NCBI RefSeq assembly: GCF_002843605.1
Contig: NZ_CP025263.1
Location: 514,501-578,500 of the forward strand
DNA length: 64,000 nucleotides
Direction of reading: 5' to 3'
DNA from: Pseudomonas sp. S09G 359
Lineage (GTDB): Bacteria > Pseudomonadota > Gammaproteobacteria > Pseudomonadales > Pseudomonadaceae
The position numbers were made by a program, and so were the translations under genes. Positions 36,033 to 46,794 of this stretch are shown here, one piece after another (position 1 is the first letter of the stretch; each line of letters begins with the position of its first letter). The notes under the pieces are model-generated. The model did no database searches. It was not told where the DNA came from and saw nothing but the letters and a program-made list of their open reading frames with translations.

Positions 36033-36105
36033 GATCAGTCCTCTCGTCAGGTTGAGTTAGCGGTAAAGATTCAGACAGCCAGTGTGCCCGAGTGTTACAG
36101 CGCTG

Positions 36106-38799
36106 TCAGGCGATTGGCCCGCGAGGGTAGCGTTTAAGCTTCTCGAACAGCTCTGCACCGGGGATCGGCCGGTCGAACAGGTAGCCCTGGCCGACGTCGC
36201 AACGGTGCCGGCGCAGGAACGCCAGTTGCTCGGAGGTCTCGATGCCTTCGGCCACCACCTTGAGCTTGAGGTTGTGGGCCATGGCGATCACTGCCGAGGT
36301 GATTTCCATGTCGTCCTGGTTATCCGGGATTTCGTGGATAAAGCTGCGATCGATCTTGATGATGTCGATGGGGAATTTTTTCAAGTAGCTGAGCGACGAG
36401 TAACCCGTGCCGAAGTCGTCCATGGCCAGGGTCAGGCCAAAGCTCTTCAACTGATCCAGCTGCAGGCGCGTGTCTTCGGTGGCTTCCAGCAACAGGCCTT
36501 CGGTCAGTTCCAGCTCCAGCAGGTTGGCCGGCAGCTGTTCTTCCTTGAGGATGGTGGCGATCGAGGCCACCAGGTCGGGGTCGGAGAACTGCTTGGGCGA
36601 CAGGTTGATCGCCACCTGCAAGTTGCCCATGCCAGCGGCGCTCAATTGCTTGCTCATGCGGCAGGCCTGGCGTGCGATCCACTTGCCGATGGGGATGATC
36701 AGCCCGGTCTCTTCGGCCACGCTGATGAATTGGTCGGGGCGGATCATGCCCTTTTCCGGGTGGTTCCAGCGCAGCAGCGCTTCCATGCCCAGCAGGCGGC
36801 CGCTGCGCAGGCACAGCTTGGGCTGGTAGAACACGTCCAGCTCGTTCTGGGTCAGGGCGCGGCGCAGGTTGTTTTCCACAAACAGCTTGTAGCTGGCCTC
36901 GGCGTTCAGCGCTTCGGTAAACACCTGTACCTGGTGCTTGCCGTTGGCCTTGGCCTTGTGCAGGGCTAAACCGGCGTTACGCATCAGGGTCTGCGGGTCG
37001 CGCCCATGCAGGGGCGCACAGGCCAGGCCGACGGAGCCGGTGACGCTGATCAACTGGTTGTCGACGAACATCGGCTTGTCGAGGGTCGCCAACAACTGGC
37101 TGGCGACCTGCTGGCCGCTCTCCAGGTCTGCATCGTCGAGCAGCACCGCAAATTCGTTACTGGCAAACCGCGCCAGGCTGCCGCCGCTGCTCAGGCTGTT
37201 GCGCAGGCGTCGGGCCAGGCTGATCAGCAGCTTGTCGCCGGTCTGGTGGCCGAGGCTGTCGTTGATCCGCTTGAAGTTGTCGATGTCCACCAGGAGCAGG
37301 CTGATCGGGCTGTCGCTGTCACGGGCGAAGCGTTCGTCGAGGTTGCGGATGAACGCCGGGCGGTTGCCCAGGTTGGTCAGGTTGTCGGTGTAGGCCAGGC
37401 GCTCGATGCGTTGCTGCGCGAGTTTGGTCTGGGTGATGTCTTCGTAGATGCCGATGTAGTGGGTCAGCTCACGGTTGTCGCCATACACCTTGGAAATCGA
37501 CAGCTGGCCCCAGTAGGGTTCGAGGTTTTTGCGCCGGCTCTTGAACTCGCCCTGCCAACTGTTGCTCTTGGCCAGGCTGGAGGGCGCGTCGAACAGCAAT
37601 TCACTGAGGTTCTCCAGGGCCGGCAGTTGGGCCAGGCGGTGACCGTGGACTTCTTCGGCGCTGTACTGGGTGATCGCGGTGAAACTCGGGTTGACGTACT
37701 CCACCACGCCGTCGCAGTTGACCAGCAAAAACGCGTTGGCACTTTGCTCCACCGCGCGCTGGAACAGGTGCAGGGCGCTGGTGGCGGTGCGCCGGTTGTG
37801 GTTGTTGATCACTTGCGCGAACTGGTCGGCCAGTTCGCCGGCAAAGGCAATCTCATCGGCCTGCCAGGCGCGCGAACTGCCGCCCTGTTCCAGGCACAGC
37901 ACGCCCACTACCTGGCCGTCGACGCGGATGCTCGCGTCGAGCATGGCGTGGATGTCCTTGGCGCGCAGGTTCTCGGCCATTTCGCGGGTGCGCGGGTCGC
38001 GCATGGCGTTGGTGGCGTCGATCGCGCGGCTGGTGTGCAGGGCTTCCAGGTAATCCGGGAAGCAGCTGGCATCGATGGCCTCGGGCATATGGTGCTGCTG
38101 GTCGGCGCGGTGGTACGCCGAGATCGGCACCAGGCGCTGGCCTTCGAGGTTCCAGATGCTGGCGCAGTCGATCTGGTAAATATCGCAGGCGCTGCGGGTG
38201 ATCAGCTCGGCGGCTTCCTGCAGCGAATTGTTGGCGGTGTAGCGCTGGCGGGCCAGCAGCAGGATCAGCTCCTGCTGGGCGCGCACCCGCTCCAGGTGCT
38301 GCAGTTGTTCCTGCTGGGCACGCTGGTTGAGTTCCAGGGCGATCTGCAGGCGGCTGTTCTGGCTTTCCAGGTCTGCCGTGGGGGCGGCGCTGGGGATTTC
38401 GCTGAACAGGCCATCGACCACCATCAGGTAGCCGCGCAGCAGGTGGCGATTGTGTTGTTTGTAGGCTTCGCCCATTTCCAGCAGGCTCAGTGGGCCGTCG
38501 CTGGTGTGCAGGGTGTAGCGCACCAGGTAGTGAGGGCTCAGGGTCAGTTGTTGCTGGATGGTGTCGTGCAGTTGATAACGCGCCTGGGGTTCCATCAGGC
38601 TGGCGTAGGGGGTGCCGAGCAGGGCGCACAGCTCGACCGCCGGCAGGCCGAATTGGCGCTCGCAGTTGGGGTCGAGATACAGAAGGGCCCAGCTTGCCTC
38701 ATTAAGCCGCTCGAAACGCAGCATACCGAGGCGCGAGGGCACCGGTAACTGCGTCACTACCTCGGCCGCCATTCGGGCGACATCGGGTTGGCTTTTCAT
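36106..38799 (-). CDS. dipA: DipA-like c-di-GMP phosphodiesterase (PAS-GAF-PAS-degenerate GGDEF-EAL)
   Basis: 897 aa, cytoplasmic with no clear membrane helix. N-terminal PAS-like region (about 20-130), coiled coil, GAF (about 190-335), PAS (about 345-460), GGDEF domain (465-625) and EAL domain (640-890). The GGDEF signature reads ASNEF at 546-550, so cyclase activity is unlikely; the EAL motif (EALLRW, 673-678) and [10 protein letters not shown] are intact, so it should hydrolyse c-di-GMP. P. aeruginosa DipA (PA5017), involved in biofilm dispersion, has the same neighbours (aceF, msrA) and a degenerate GGDEF. Confidence 0.88.
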   Translation of the reverse strand: MKSQPDVARMAAEVVTQLPVPSRLGMLRFERLNEASWALLYLDPNCERQFGLPAVELCALLGTPYASLMEPQARYQLHDTIQQQLTLSPHYLVRYTLHTSDGPLSLLEMGEAYKQHNRHLLRGYLMVVDGLFSEIPSAAPTADLESQNSRLQIALELNQRAQQEQLQHLERVRAQQELILLLARQRYTANNSLQEAAELITRSACDIYQIDCASIWNLEGQRLVPISAYHRADQQHHMPEAIDASCFPDYLEALHTSRAIDATNAMRDPRTREMAENLRAKDIHAMLDASIRVDGQVVGVLCLEQGGSSRAWQADEIAFAGELADQFAQVINNHNRRTATSALHLFQRAVEQSANAFLLVNCDGVVEYVNPSFTAITQYSAEEVHGHRLAQLPALENLSELLFDAPSSLAKSNSWQGEFKSRRKNLEPYWGQLSISKVYGDNRELTHYIGIYEDITQTKLAQQRIERLAYTDNLTNLGNRPAFIRNLDERFARDSDSPISLLLVDIDNFKRINDSLGHQTGDKLLISLARRLRNSLSSGGSLARFASNEFAVLLDDADLESGQQVASQLLATLDKPMFVDNQLISVTGSVGLACAPLHGRDPQTLMRNAGLALHKAKANGKHQVQVFTEALNAEASYKLFVENNLRRALTQNELDVFYQPKLCLRSGRLLGMEALLRWNHPEKGMIRPDQFISVAEETGLIIPIGKWIARQACRMSKQLSAAGMGNLQVAINLSPKQFSDPDLVASIATILKEEQLPANLLELELTEGLLLEATEDTRLQLDQLKSFGLTLAMDDFGTGYSSLSYLKKFPIDIIKIDRSFIHEIPDNQDDMEITSAVIAMAHNLKLKVVAEGIETSEQLAFLRRHRCDVGQGYLFDRPIPGAELFEKLKRYPRGPIA

Positions 38800-39016
38800 G
38801 GGGGAAACTCACTTGAAATAACGCGCACGGCGCCGGGCTCACGCCCTCTTTTCTGTTGCCTGCGGCAAGGTTGCATCATGCGGCGCGGGCTGACAAGAGA
38901 GGATGAAGGCTAAGTGCTATAAGGGTGTTATCGGCCGCGTGAGTGGATTCTTCAATCGACGTGACGGAAGGTGTACAAACCTGTTTTGCCTGTCCAATTT
39001 ATGACCGCAAAACAGA

Positions 39017-39044
39017 CAAAAAAAGCCCCGCCAAGGGGCGGGGT
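39017..39044 (-). terminator. Intrinsic terminator of aceEF
   Basis: On the minus strand CCCCGCC-CCTT-GGCGGGG is followed by CTTTTTTT, about 70 bases after the aceF stop. A second hairpin without a T tract (GGCCTCCCC ... GGGGGAGGCC, 39083-39106) lies nearer the stop. The rest of the 315-bp gap between aceF and dipA shows nothing recognisable apart from the expected dipA upstream region. Confidence 0.85.
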
Positions 39045-39114
39045 TGAGGTACGAGCGTGGCGCTCGGAAATCGGTGCAGCCAGGCCTCCCCGGTCAGGGG
39101 GAGGCCGTTGTCGC

Positions 39115-40767
39115 TTACAGCAGAATGGTGCGGATGTCGTTCAGCAGTTGGCTCAGGCGCTGCGTGAAGCGTGCAGCAGCGGCGCCGTTGATCACACGGT
39201 GATCGTAGGACAACGACAGCGGCAGCATCAGCTTCGGCTGGAACGCTTTACCGTCCCATACAGGCTGGATAGTGGCCTTGGACACACCCAGGATCGCCAC
39301 TTCCGGCGCGTTGACGATTGGCGTGAAGCCAGTACCGCCAATGTGACCGAGGCTGGAGATGGTGAAGCACGCGCCCTGCATGTCGTCCGGGGTGAGCTTC
39401 TTGTCACGCGCCTTGGCAGCCAGTGCAGCAGCCTCAGCGGCAAGCTGCAGCAGGCTCTTCTGGTCGACGTTCTTGATGACCGGTACCAGCAGGCCATCCG
39501 GGGTGTCGACGGCAAAGCCGACGTTCACGTACTTCTTGCGAATGATCGCCTTGCCGCTTGGCGCCAGCGAACTGTTGAAGTCCGGCAGCTCCTTGAGCAG
39601 GTGCGCACAGGCCTTGAGCAGCAATGGCAGCACGGTCAGTTTCACGCCGGCCTTCTCGGCCACGGCTTTCTGCGCAACGCGGAAAGCTTCCAGGTCGGTG
39701 ATGTCGGCCTGGTCGAACTGGGTCACGTGCGGGATGTTCAGCCAGCTGGCGTGCAGGCCTGCCGCGCCGATTTGCATCAGGCGGGTCATCGGCACTTCTT
39801 CGGTTTCGCCGAAGCGGCTGAAGTCCACGGTGCGGATCGGCGGAATGCCCGAACCACCGGTAGCGCCGCCAGCAGCCGGCGCTTCCTTGGCCTTCTGCAT
39901 CATGGTTTTGACGTAAACCTGCACGTCTTCTTTCAGCACGCGACCGTGCGGGCCGGTGGCCGACACAGCGCTCAGCTCCACGCCAAACTCACGGGCCAGT
40001 TGGCGCACAGCCGGGCCGGCGTGAACTTTGGCACCGCTTGGCGCAGGTGCGGCAGCCGCAGGGGCCGGTGCGGCCTCGGCTTTTGCAGCAGGTGCAGGTG
40101 CAGGGGCCGCTGCAGCCGGAGCCGCTTCAGCCTTGGCAGCCGGAGCAGCCGCAGCTGGAGCAGCGGCAGGTGCAGCGCCTTGTACTTTCAGCTTGAGGAT
40201 GAAGTCGCCAGTGCCGACTTCGTCTTCCAGCTTGACCGCGATGCTTTCCACCACGCCGGCAGCCGGCGAAGGGATTTCCATGGAGGCCTTGTCGGACTCC
40301 AGGGTGATCAGCGACTGGTCGGCTTCGACGGTGTCGCCGACCTTGACCAGCAGCTCGATGATCTTGGCCTTGCCCGACGAACCGATGTCCGGAACATGAA
40401 TGTCCTGGACAGTGGCGGCGGCCGGTGCAGCAGCCGGGGCCGCTGGGGCCTCGGCAGCAGCAGGCTTTTCAGCAGCCGGTGCGGGTGCTGCAGCGGCAGC
40501 GGCAGGAGCCGCCGCAGGGGCCGCATCAGCGGCGCCTTCGATTTCCAGCTCCAGCAGTTCGTCGCCTTCTTTCAGGCGGTCGCCCAGCTTCACTTTCAGG
40601 CTCTTGACCACGCCGGCCTTGGGAGCAGGGATTTCCATGCTCGCCTTGTCCGACTCCAGGGTCAGGATGCTCTGGTCGGCTTCGACTTTGTCGCCGACCT
40701 TTACAAACAGCTCGATTACTTCACCTTCACCGCTGCCGATGTCAGGTACGCGAATGAGTTCGCTCAC
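39115..40767 (-). CDS. aceF: Dihydrolipoyl acetyltransferase, E2 of pyruvate dehydrogenase
   Basis: 550 aa. Two lipoyl domains, with lipoylated Lys41 and Lys160, both in ESDKASMEIP, are joined by Ala/Pro-rich linkers. Then come the peripheral-subunit-binding domain (GPAVRQLAREFGVELSAV) and the acetyltransferase core with the active-site motif DHRVINGAAAARF. It transfers acetyl from lipoamide to CoA. The start is GTG at 40767 with GAGGAG upstream. It lies 11 bases after aceE, in one operon. Confidence 0.96.
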   Translation of the reverse strand: MSELIRVPDIGSGEGEVIELFVKVGDKVEADQSILTLESDKASMEIPAPKAGVVKSLKVKLGDRLKEGDELLELEIEGAADAAPAAAPAAAAAAPAPAAEKPAAAEAPAAPAAAPAAATVQDIHVPDIGSSGKAKIIELLVKVGDTVEADQSLITLESDKASMEIPSPAAGVVESIAVKLEDEVGTGDFILKLKVQGAAPAAAPAAAAPAAKAEAAPAAAAPAPAPAAKAEAAPAPAAAAPAPSGAKVHAGPAVRQLAREFGVELSAVSATGPHGRVLKEDVQVYVKTMMQKAKEAPAAGGATGGSGIPPIRTVDFSRFGETEEVPMTRLMQIGAAGLHASWLNIPHVTQFDQADITDLEAFRVAQKAVAEKAGVKLTVLPLLLKACAHLLKELPDFNSSLAPSGKAIIRKKYVNVGFAVDTPDGLLVPVIKNVDQKSLLQLAAEAAALAAKARDKKLTPDDMQGACFTISSLGHIGGTGFTPIVNAPEVAILGVSKATIQPVWDGKAFQPKLMLPLSLSYDHRVINGAAAARFTQRLSQLLNDIRTILL

Positions 40768-40778
40768 AAAAAATCTCC

Positions 40779-43424
40779 TCAGCAGTCCAGTGGGTTGCGT
40801 TTTTCCGGGTTGATCCCGAACTTGACGATAGCGTCAGCCACCACCTTAGGTTCGATCTCACCACGGTCAGCCAAGGCTTCCAGGGCTGCCAACACCACGA
40901 AGTGACGGTCGACTTCGAAGAAGTGACGCAGCTTCTTGCGGCTGTCACTGCGGCCGAAACCGTCGGTGCCCAGGACTTTGAATTCCTTGGACGGGACCCA
41001 CTGGCGAATCTGTTCAGCAAACAGCTTCATGTAGTCGGTAGAGGCAATGACTGGACCTTTACGGCCGGCCAGGCACTCTTCGACGTAGCTCTTCACTGGT
41101 TTCTGGCCAGGGTGCAGGCGGTTGTTGCGCTCAACGGCCAGGCCGTCGCGACGCAGTTCGTTGAAGCTGGTAACGCTCCACACGTCGGCGCCGACGTTGA
41201 ACTCGTCACGCAGGATCTTCGCCGCTTCACGCACTTCGCGCAGGATGGTGCCGGAGCCCATCAGCTGTACGTGGTGCGCTGCTTCCTTGGTGTCTTCTTC
41301 GAGCAGGTACATGCCCTTGATGATGCCTTCCTCGACACCGGCCGGCATGGCTGGCTGCTGGTAGGACTCGTTCATCACGGTGATGTAGTAGAAAACGTCC
41401 TGCTGCTCTTCGGTCATCTTCTTCATGCCGTCCTGGATGATCACCGCCAGCTCATAGCCGTAGGTTGGATCAAAGGTGCGGCAGTTCGGGATGGTGGCAG
41501 CCAGGATGTGGCTGTGACCGTCTTCGTGTTGCAGGCCTTCGCCGTTCAGCGTGGTGCGGCCGGCGGTGCCGCCGATCAGGAAGCCACGGGTACGGCTGTC
41601 GCCTGCTGCCCACGCCAGGTCGCCGATACGCTGGAAACCGAACATCGAGTAGAAGATGTAGAACGGCAGCATCGGCTGGTTGTGGCTGGAGTACGAAGTA
41701 CCGGCAGCGATGAAGGAGCTCATGGCGCCCGCTTCGTTGATGCCTTCTTCGAGGATCTGGCCCTTTTTGTCTTCCTTGTAGAACATCACCTGGTCTTTAT
41801 CGACTGGCTCGTAGAGCTGGCCGACGGAGGAGTAGATGCCCAACTGACGGAACATGCCTTCCATACCGAAGGTACGGGCTTCGTCCGGGATGATCGGAAC
41901 GATGCGTGGGCCGATTTCCTTGTCCTTGACCAGCTGCGCCAGGATGCGCACGAAAGCCATGGTGGTGGAGATTTCACGGTCGCCCGAGCCGTCAAGGATG
42001 GCCTTGAGGGTGCTGAGGTCCGGCGTCGGTACGCTGAAGCTCTGCGCGCGGCGCTGTGGCACGAAACCGCCCAGTGCGGCACGACGCTCGCTCAGGTAAC
42101 GGGCTTCGGCGCTGTTTGGCTCAGGCTTGAAGAACGGCAGGTTCTCCAGCTCTTCGTCTTTTACCGGGATGTCGAAACGGTCGCGGAACAACTTCAGGCT
42201 GTCGACATCGACTTTCTTGGTGTTGTGCGCAGTGTTTTTCGCTTCGCCGGCACCGGTGCCATAACCCTTGATGGTCTTGGCCAGGATGACGGTCGGTTGT
42301 TCTTTGTGGTTCACCGCTTCGTGGTAAGCCGCGTAGACCTTGTACGGGTCGTGGCCACCACGGTTGAGTTTCCAGATCTCGTCGTCGGACAGGTCGGCAA
42401 CCATCGCCTTGAGTTCAGGCGTGTTGAAGAAGTGTTCACGTACGAACGCGCCGTCTTTGGCCTTGTAGTTCTGGTACTCGCCGTCGATGACTTCGTCCAT
42501 GCGACGTTGCAGGATGCCGTCGACGTCCTTGGCCAGCAGTGGGTCCCAGAAACGGCCCCAGATGACTTTGGTGACGTTCCACTGAGCACCGCGGAACACG
42601 CCTTCGAGTTCCTGGATGATCTTGCCGTTGCCGCGAACCGGGCCGTCGAGGCGCTGCAGGTTGCAGTTGATGACGAAGATCAGGTTGTCCAGCTTCTCGC
42701 GGCCGGCCAGGGAGATGGCACCCAGGGATTCCGGCTCGTCGCACTCGCCGTCGCCCAGGAAACACCAGACTTTCTGCTTGCCTTCCGGGATGAAGCCACG
42801 CGCTTCCAGGTACTTCATGAAGCGTGCCTGGTAGATCGCCTGGATCGGGCCCAGGCCCATGGATACAGTCGGGAACTGCCAGAAATCAGGCATCAGCCAA
42901 GGGTGCGGGTACGACGACAGGCCGTTACCGTCCACTTCCTGGCGGAAGTTGTTCATGTGTTCTTCGGTGATGCGGCCTTCCATGAACGCACGGGCGTAGA
43001 CGCCTGGCGAGGTGTGGCCCTGGAAGTAGATCAGGTCGCCGCCGTGTTCGTCGGTCGGGGCCTGGAAGAAGTAGTTGAAGCCGATGTCATACAGGGTTGC
43101 GCTGGAAGCGAAGCTGGAGATGTGACCGCCCAGGTCAGAATCTTTCAAGTTCGTGCGCATTACCATCGCCATGGCGTTCCAACGTACCAGCGAGCGAATG
43201 CGGCGTTCCATGAACAGGTCGCCAGGCATGCGTGCTTCGTGGGTAACGGGGATGGTGTTGCGGTACGGCGTAGTGATGGCGTAAGGCAATTGCGAACCGC
43301 TGCGGGTTGCGAGTTCGCCCATACGGGTCATCAGGTAGTGAGCACGGTCTTCGCCTTCTTTGTCGAGAACCGATTCCAGGGCGTCCAGCCATTCCTGGGT
43401 TTCGACGGGATCGAGGTCTTGCAT
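40779..43424 (-). CDS. aceE: Pyruvate dehydrogenase E1 component, homodimeric type
   Basis: 881 aa, the usual length. ThDP-binding GDGECDEPESLGAISLAGREKLDNLIF matches the family motif (GDGE start, NCN-type end nearby at VINCNLQRLDG). It decarboxylates pyruvate and acetylates the E2 lipoyl groups. The start is placed at 43424 (MQDLDPVETQ) because GGAG lies about 8 bases upstream and this gives the family length; an ATG at 43499 would add 25 residues with a weaker ribosome site. The 383-bp gap to glnE carries two matching palindromes. Confidence 0.95.
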   Translation of the reverse strand: MQDLDPVETQEWLDALESVLDKEGEDRAHYLMTRMGELATRSGSQLPYAITTPYRNTIPVTHEARMPGDLFMERRIRSLVRWNAMAMVMRTNLKDSDLGGHISSFASSATLYDIGFNYFFQAPTDEHGGDLIYFQGHTSPGVYARAFMEGRITEEHMNNFRQEVDGNGLSSYPHPWLMPDFWQFPTVSMGLGPIQAIYQARFMKYLEARGFIPEGKQKVWCFLGDGECDEPESLGAISLAGREKLDNLIFVINCNLQRLDGPVRGNGKIIQELEGVFRGAQWNVTKVIWGRFWDPLLAKDVDGILQRRMDEVIDGEYQNYKAKDGAFVREHFFNTPELKAMVADLSDDEIWKLNRGGHDPYKVYAAYHEAVNHKEQPTVILAKTIKGYGTGAGEAKNTAHNTKKVDVDSLKLFRDRFDIPVKDEELENLPFFKPEPNSAEARYLSERRAALGGFVPQRRAQSFSVPTPDLSTLKAILDGSGDREISTTMAFVRILAQLVKDKEIGPRIVPIIPDEARTFGMEGMFRQLGIYSSVGQLYEPVDKDQVMFYKEDKKGQILEEGINEAGAMSSFIAAGTSYSSHNQPMLPFYIFYSMFGFQRIGDLAWAAGDSRTRGFLIGGTAGRTTLNGEGLQHEDGHSHILAATIPNCRTFDPTYGYELAVIIQDGMKKMTEEQQDVFYYITVMNESYQQPAMPAGVEEGIIKGMYLLEEDTKEAAHHVQLMGSGTILREVREAAKILRDEFNVGADVWSVTSFNELRRDGLAVERNNRLHPGQKPVKSYVEECLAGRKGPVIASTDYMKLFAEQIRQWVPSKEFKVLGTDGFGRSDSRKKLRHFFEVDRHFVVLAALEALADRGEIEPKVVADAIVKFGINPEKRNPLDC

Positions 43425-43534
43425 GGCTTGCTCCAGGGCGGAAAGGCTACCAGAATCGGTTGCCTGAAGTTTGCGACTGGCCTTGTGGGCAGACGACATA
43501 AATTCTTGGATGGCCGAAGGTTGCTTCGGCGTCC

Positions 43535-43601
43535 TGTAGTTTTACTACAAATCGTCGGCCATTTCAGCCTTTCGAATGTATATACGAGTAGTAAAACTAC
43601 A
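43535..43601. promoter_or_regulatory. Paired palindromes between aceE and glnE
   Basis: TGTAGTTTTACTACA at 43535-43549 is a perfect 6-bp-arm palindrome, and AGTAGTAAAACTACA at 43587-43601 is its close match on the other strand. Centres are 52 bp apart (about five helical turns). They lie 110-180 bp upstream of the aceE start and about 210-270 bp upstream of glnE, in AT-rich DNA. They look like operators for a dimeric repressor of the pyruvate dehydrogenase operon; I cannot name the regulator. Confidence 0.6.
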
Positions 43602-43807
43602 CAAGACTGAGCGGATTGCTCGGTCTGGCTGGTGAGCATAATCGTTATTGTTGATCATTTGCGAACAAGAAAAGGTGAATGTTTGATGTTGGCTGCCAAA
43701 ATGAAATTAATTTCAGCTATTTCTAACCTTTGTTCGACAGTCCTTCACCGAGCGTGGTTCTTGCGTTCACAGCAACAGGCCATTTACGCGCCGATCAAGG
43801 ATAGACC

Positions 43808-46747
43808 ATGAGCCTTCCAACGCTGGCCAAACTGCCGGCCATTCTCTTGCCTTACGCCCAGCGCGCCGAGCAGTCATTTCGTGACGCAGTGGCCGCGCTG
43901 GACGACGATCATGGACTTTCTGCGTGGACGCCGCAACGGTGGGCCGACTTCGCCCGGGTGTGCGCCGCCAGTGATTTTGTGATTGAACAGAGTATTCGTG
44001 ACCCTTTGATGTTGCTCGAACTTGTGGCCTGGGGCGAGCTGGACCGAGGCTTTGCGCCGGGTGAGCTGTGCAGTCAGATCGCCGGCGCGGTGCAACAGGC
44101 TGAAACAGAAGATGAGCTGGGTCGCGTGCTGCGCCGCCAGCGTACGCGCCAGCAGGTGCGCATCATCTGGCGCGACCTGACCCGTCAGGCCGACCTGGTG
44201 CAAACCTGTCGCGACCTCTCCGACATGGCTGACGCCAGCATCGACCAGGCCTACCAATGGCTGTACCAGCGCCACTGCGTCCAATTCGGCACGCCCACCG
44301 GCCGGCGCAGCGGCGAGCCGCAACACATGGTCATCCTCGGCATGGGCAAGCTCGGCGCGGTGGAGTTGAACCTGTCGTCGGATATCGACCTGATCTTCGC
44401 CTATCCCGAGGGTGGCGAGACGGTGGGCGTGAAGCGCTCGCTGGATAACCAGGAATTCTTTATTCGCCTTGGTCAAAAATTGATCAAGGCCCTCGACCCG
44501 ATGACCGTCGACGGCTTCGTGTTCCGCGTCGACATGCGCCTGCGCCCCTATGGCTCGGCGGGTGCCTTGGTGCTCAGTTTCAACGCGCTGGAGCAGTATT
44601 ATCAGGACCAGGGTCGCGACTGGGAACGCTACGCCATGATCAAGGCGCGCGTGGTGGCCGGCGACCAGGTGGCCGGCGCGCAACTGCTGGAAATGTTGCG
44701 ACCGTTTGTGTACCGCCGTTACCTGGACTTTTCCGCCATCGAAGCGCTGCGCACCATGAAACAGCTGATCCAGCAGGAAGTGCGGCGCAAAGGCATGGCC
44801 GACAACATCAAGCTGGGTTCGGGCGGCATCCGCGAGGTGGAATTCATCGCCCAGGCGTTCCAGTTGATTCACGGCGGCCGCGACCTCAGCCTGCAACAGC
44901 GGCCACTGCTCAAGGTGCTCGGCACCCTCGAAGGCCAGGGCTACCTGCCACCGGCGGTAATCGCCGAATTGCGCAATGGCTACGAATTCCTGCGCTACAC
45001 CGAACATGCGATCCAGGCGATTGCCGACCGCCAGACGCAAATGCTCCCGGACGGCCCGGAAGACCAGGCGCGCATTGCCTTTATGCTGGGCTTTGAAGAC
45101 TGGGCCGCGTTCCATGAGCGCTTGATGTACTGGCGCGGCCGCGTGGACTGGCACTTCCGCCAAGTGATTGCCGACCCGGACGAAGAAGAAGGCGAAGAAA
45201 ACGAATTGGTCGTCGGTGGTGAGTGGTTGCCGCTGTGGGAAGAGTCCCAGGACGAAGACGCCGCCTGCCGCCAGCTCGACGAAGGCGGCTTCACCGATGC
45301 ACCCAAGGCCCTCAAAGCCCTGGCGGGCCTGCGCGGCAGCCCGCAATTGCGCGCCATGCAGCGCCTGGGGCGCGAGCGACTGGATGCGTTTATCCCGCGC
45401 CTGCTGGCCCAGGCGGTCGAACACGCTAATCCGGACCTGGTGCTGGAGCGCGTATTGCCGCTGGTGGAGGCCGTCGCGCGGCGTTCCGCGTACCTGGTGC
45501 TGCTCACGGAAAACCCCGATGCCTTGCGCCGCCTGCTGACCCTGTGCGCCGCCAGCCCGTGGATCGCCGAGCAGATCACGCGCTTCCCGCTGCTGCTCGA
45601 TGAACTGCTCAACGAAGGCCGTCTGTTCAAGCCGCCCCTGGCCCCGGAGCTCGCCGCCGAGCTGCGCGAGCGTCTGACGCGCATCCCCGAGGACGACCTC
45701 GAGCAGCAGATGGAAGCCTTGCGTCACTTCAAGCTGGCCCACCGCCTGCGGGTGGCCGCCTCGGAAATCGCCGGCAGCCTGCCGTTGATGAAAGTCAGCG
45801 ACTACCTGACCTGGCTCGCCGAAGCCATCCTCGAACAAGTGCTGGCCCTGGCCTGGCGCCAGACGGTGGCGCGCCATGGCTCGCCGCAGCGGTTGGACGG
45901 CACCTTGTGCGACCCTGGGTTCATTATTGTCGGTTATGGCAAAGTCGGCGGGATCGAACTGGGGCATGGTTCGGACCTGGACCTGGTGTTTATCCACGAT
46001 GGCGACCCACAAGCCGAAACCGACGGCGCCAAGCCGATCGACGGCGCGCAGTTCTTCACACGCCTGGGCCAGCGGATCATTCACCTGCTGACCACCCAGA
46101 CCAACTCCGGCCAGCTGTATGAAGTGGACATGCGCCTGCGACCTTCCGGCGCCTCGGGTTTGCTGGTCAGCTCGCTCGGGGCATTCGAGCGTTACCAGGA
46201 AAACGAAGCCTGGACCTGGGAGCATCAGGCCCTGATCCGCGCGCGGGTGCTGGTGGGCAGCCAGGATGTGGGCCAGGCGTTCGAGCAGGTCCGCGCTAAA
46301 GTACTCGGGCGGGAACGCGACTTGGCCAAGCTGCGCCAGGAGGTCAGCGAGATGCGCGCCAAGATGCGTGACAACCTGGGTACCAAGGGCACGGCGGCCG
46401 GTACCGGCGCCAATGCCTTCGAGGCCACGGCGGTGTTCGACCTCAAGCAGGACGCCGGAGGTATCGTGGATATTGAATTTATGGTGCAATACGCGGCTTT
46501 GGCGTGGTCTGCGCAACATCCATCGTTGCTGCGCTATACCGACAATATCCGCATTCTGGAAGGCCTTGAACAGGTGGGATTGATGCCCGCCGCCGACGCC
46601 CATCTGTTGCGCGAGGTGTATAAGGCCTACCGTTCCGCCGCGCACCGCCAGGCCTTGCAAAACGAGGCAGGGAAGGTTGCCGGGGATCAGTTCGCCGACG
46701 AACGGCGCCAGGTGGTGCGAATCTGGAATGAACTGGGTTTAAGCTGA
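43808..46747 (+). CDS. glnE: Glutamine synthetase adenylyltransferase/adenylyl-removing enzyme
   Basis: 979 aa. Two nucleotidyltransferase domains: the N-terminal adenylyl-removase with LSSDIDLIFAYPEGG (about residue 192) and the C-terminal adenylyltransferase with LGHGSDLDLVFIHDGD (about 717), joined by a regulatory linker. It adds or removes AMP on glutamine synthetase in answer to PII and glutamine. AAGGA precedes the ATG. It is divergent from aceE; the next gene, waaF, is 219 bp downstream. Confidence 0.96.
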   Translation: MSLPTLAKLPAILLPYAQRAEQSFRDAVAALDDDHGLSAWTPQRWADFARVCAASDFVIEQSIRDPLMLLELVAWGELDRGFAPGELCSQIAGAVQQAETEDELGRVLRRQRTRQQVRIIWRDLTRQADLVQTCRDLSDMADASIDQAYQWLYQRHCVQFGTPTGRRSGEPQHMVILGMGKLGAVELNLSSDIDLIFAYPEGGETVGVKRSLDNQEFFIRLGQKLIKALDPMTVDGFVFRVDMRLRPYGSAGALVLSFNALEQYYQDQGRDWERYAMIKARVVAGDQVAGAQLLEMLRPFVYRRYLDFSAIEALRTMKQLIQQEVRRKGMADNIKLGSGGIREVEFIAQAFQLIHGGRDLSLQQRPLLKVLGTLEGQGYLPPAVIAELRNGYEFLRYTEHAIQAIADRQTQMLPDGPEDQARIAFMLGFEDWAAFHERLMYWRGRVDWHFRQVIADPDEEEGEENELVVGGEWLPLWEESQDEDAACRQLDEGGFTDAPKALKALAGLRGSPQLRAMQRLGRERLDAFIPRLLAQAVEHANPDLVLERVLPLVEAVARRSAYLVLLTENPDALRRLLTLCAASPWIAEQITRFPLLLDELLNEGRLFKPPLAPELAAELRERLTRIPEDDLEQQMEALRHFKLAHRLRVAASEIAGSLPLMKVSDYLTWLAEAILEQVLALAWRQTVARHGSPQRLDGTLCDPGFIIVGYGKVGGIELGHGSDLDLVFIHDGDPQAETDGAKPIDGAQFFTRLGQRIIHLLTTQTNSGQLYEVDMRLRPSGASGLLVSSLGAFERYQENEAWTWEHQALIRARVLVGSQDVGQAFEQVRAKVLGRERDLAKLRQEVSEMRAKMRDNLGTKGTAAGTGANAFEATAVFDLKQDAGGIVDIEFMVQYAALAWSAQHPSLLRYTDNIRILEGLEQVGLMPAADAHLLREVYKAYRSAAHRQALQNEAGKVAGDQFADERRQVVRIWNELGLS

Positions 46748-46794
46748 AGCTCGATTAAATGTGGGATGCCAATTTAATGTGGACACCAGCTTTA

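Noticed and set aside
40902..43610. 902-codon open frame antisense to aceE
   Set aside because: aceE is unmistakable on the minus strand; the antisense frame has no recognisable motif.
43874..46660. 928-codon open frame antisense to glnE
   Set aside because: Shadow of glnE; His/Gln/Arg-rich with no domain signature.
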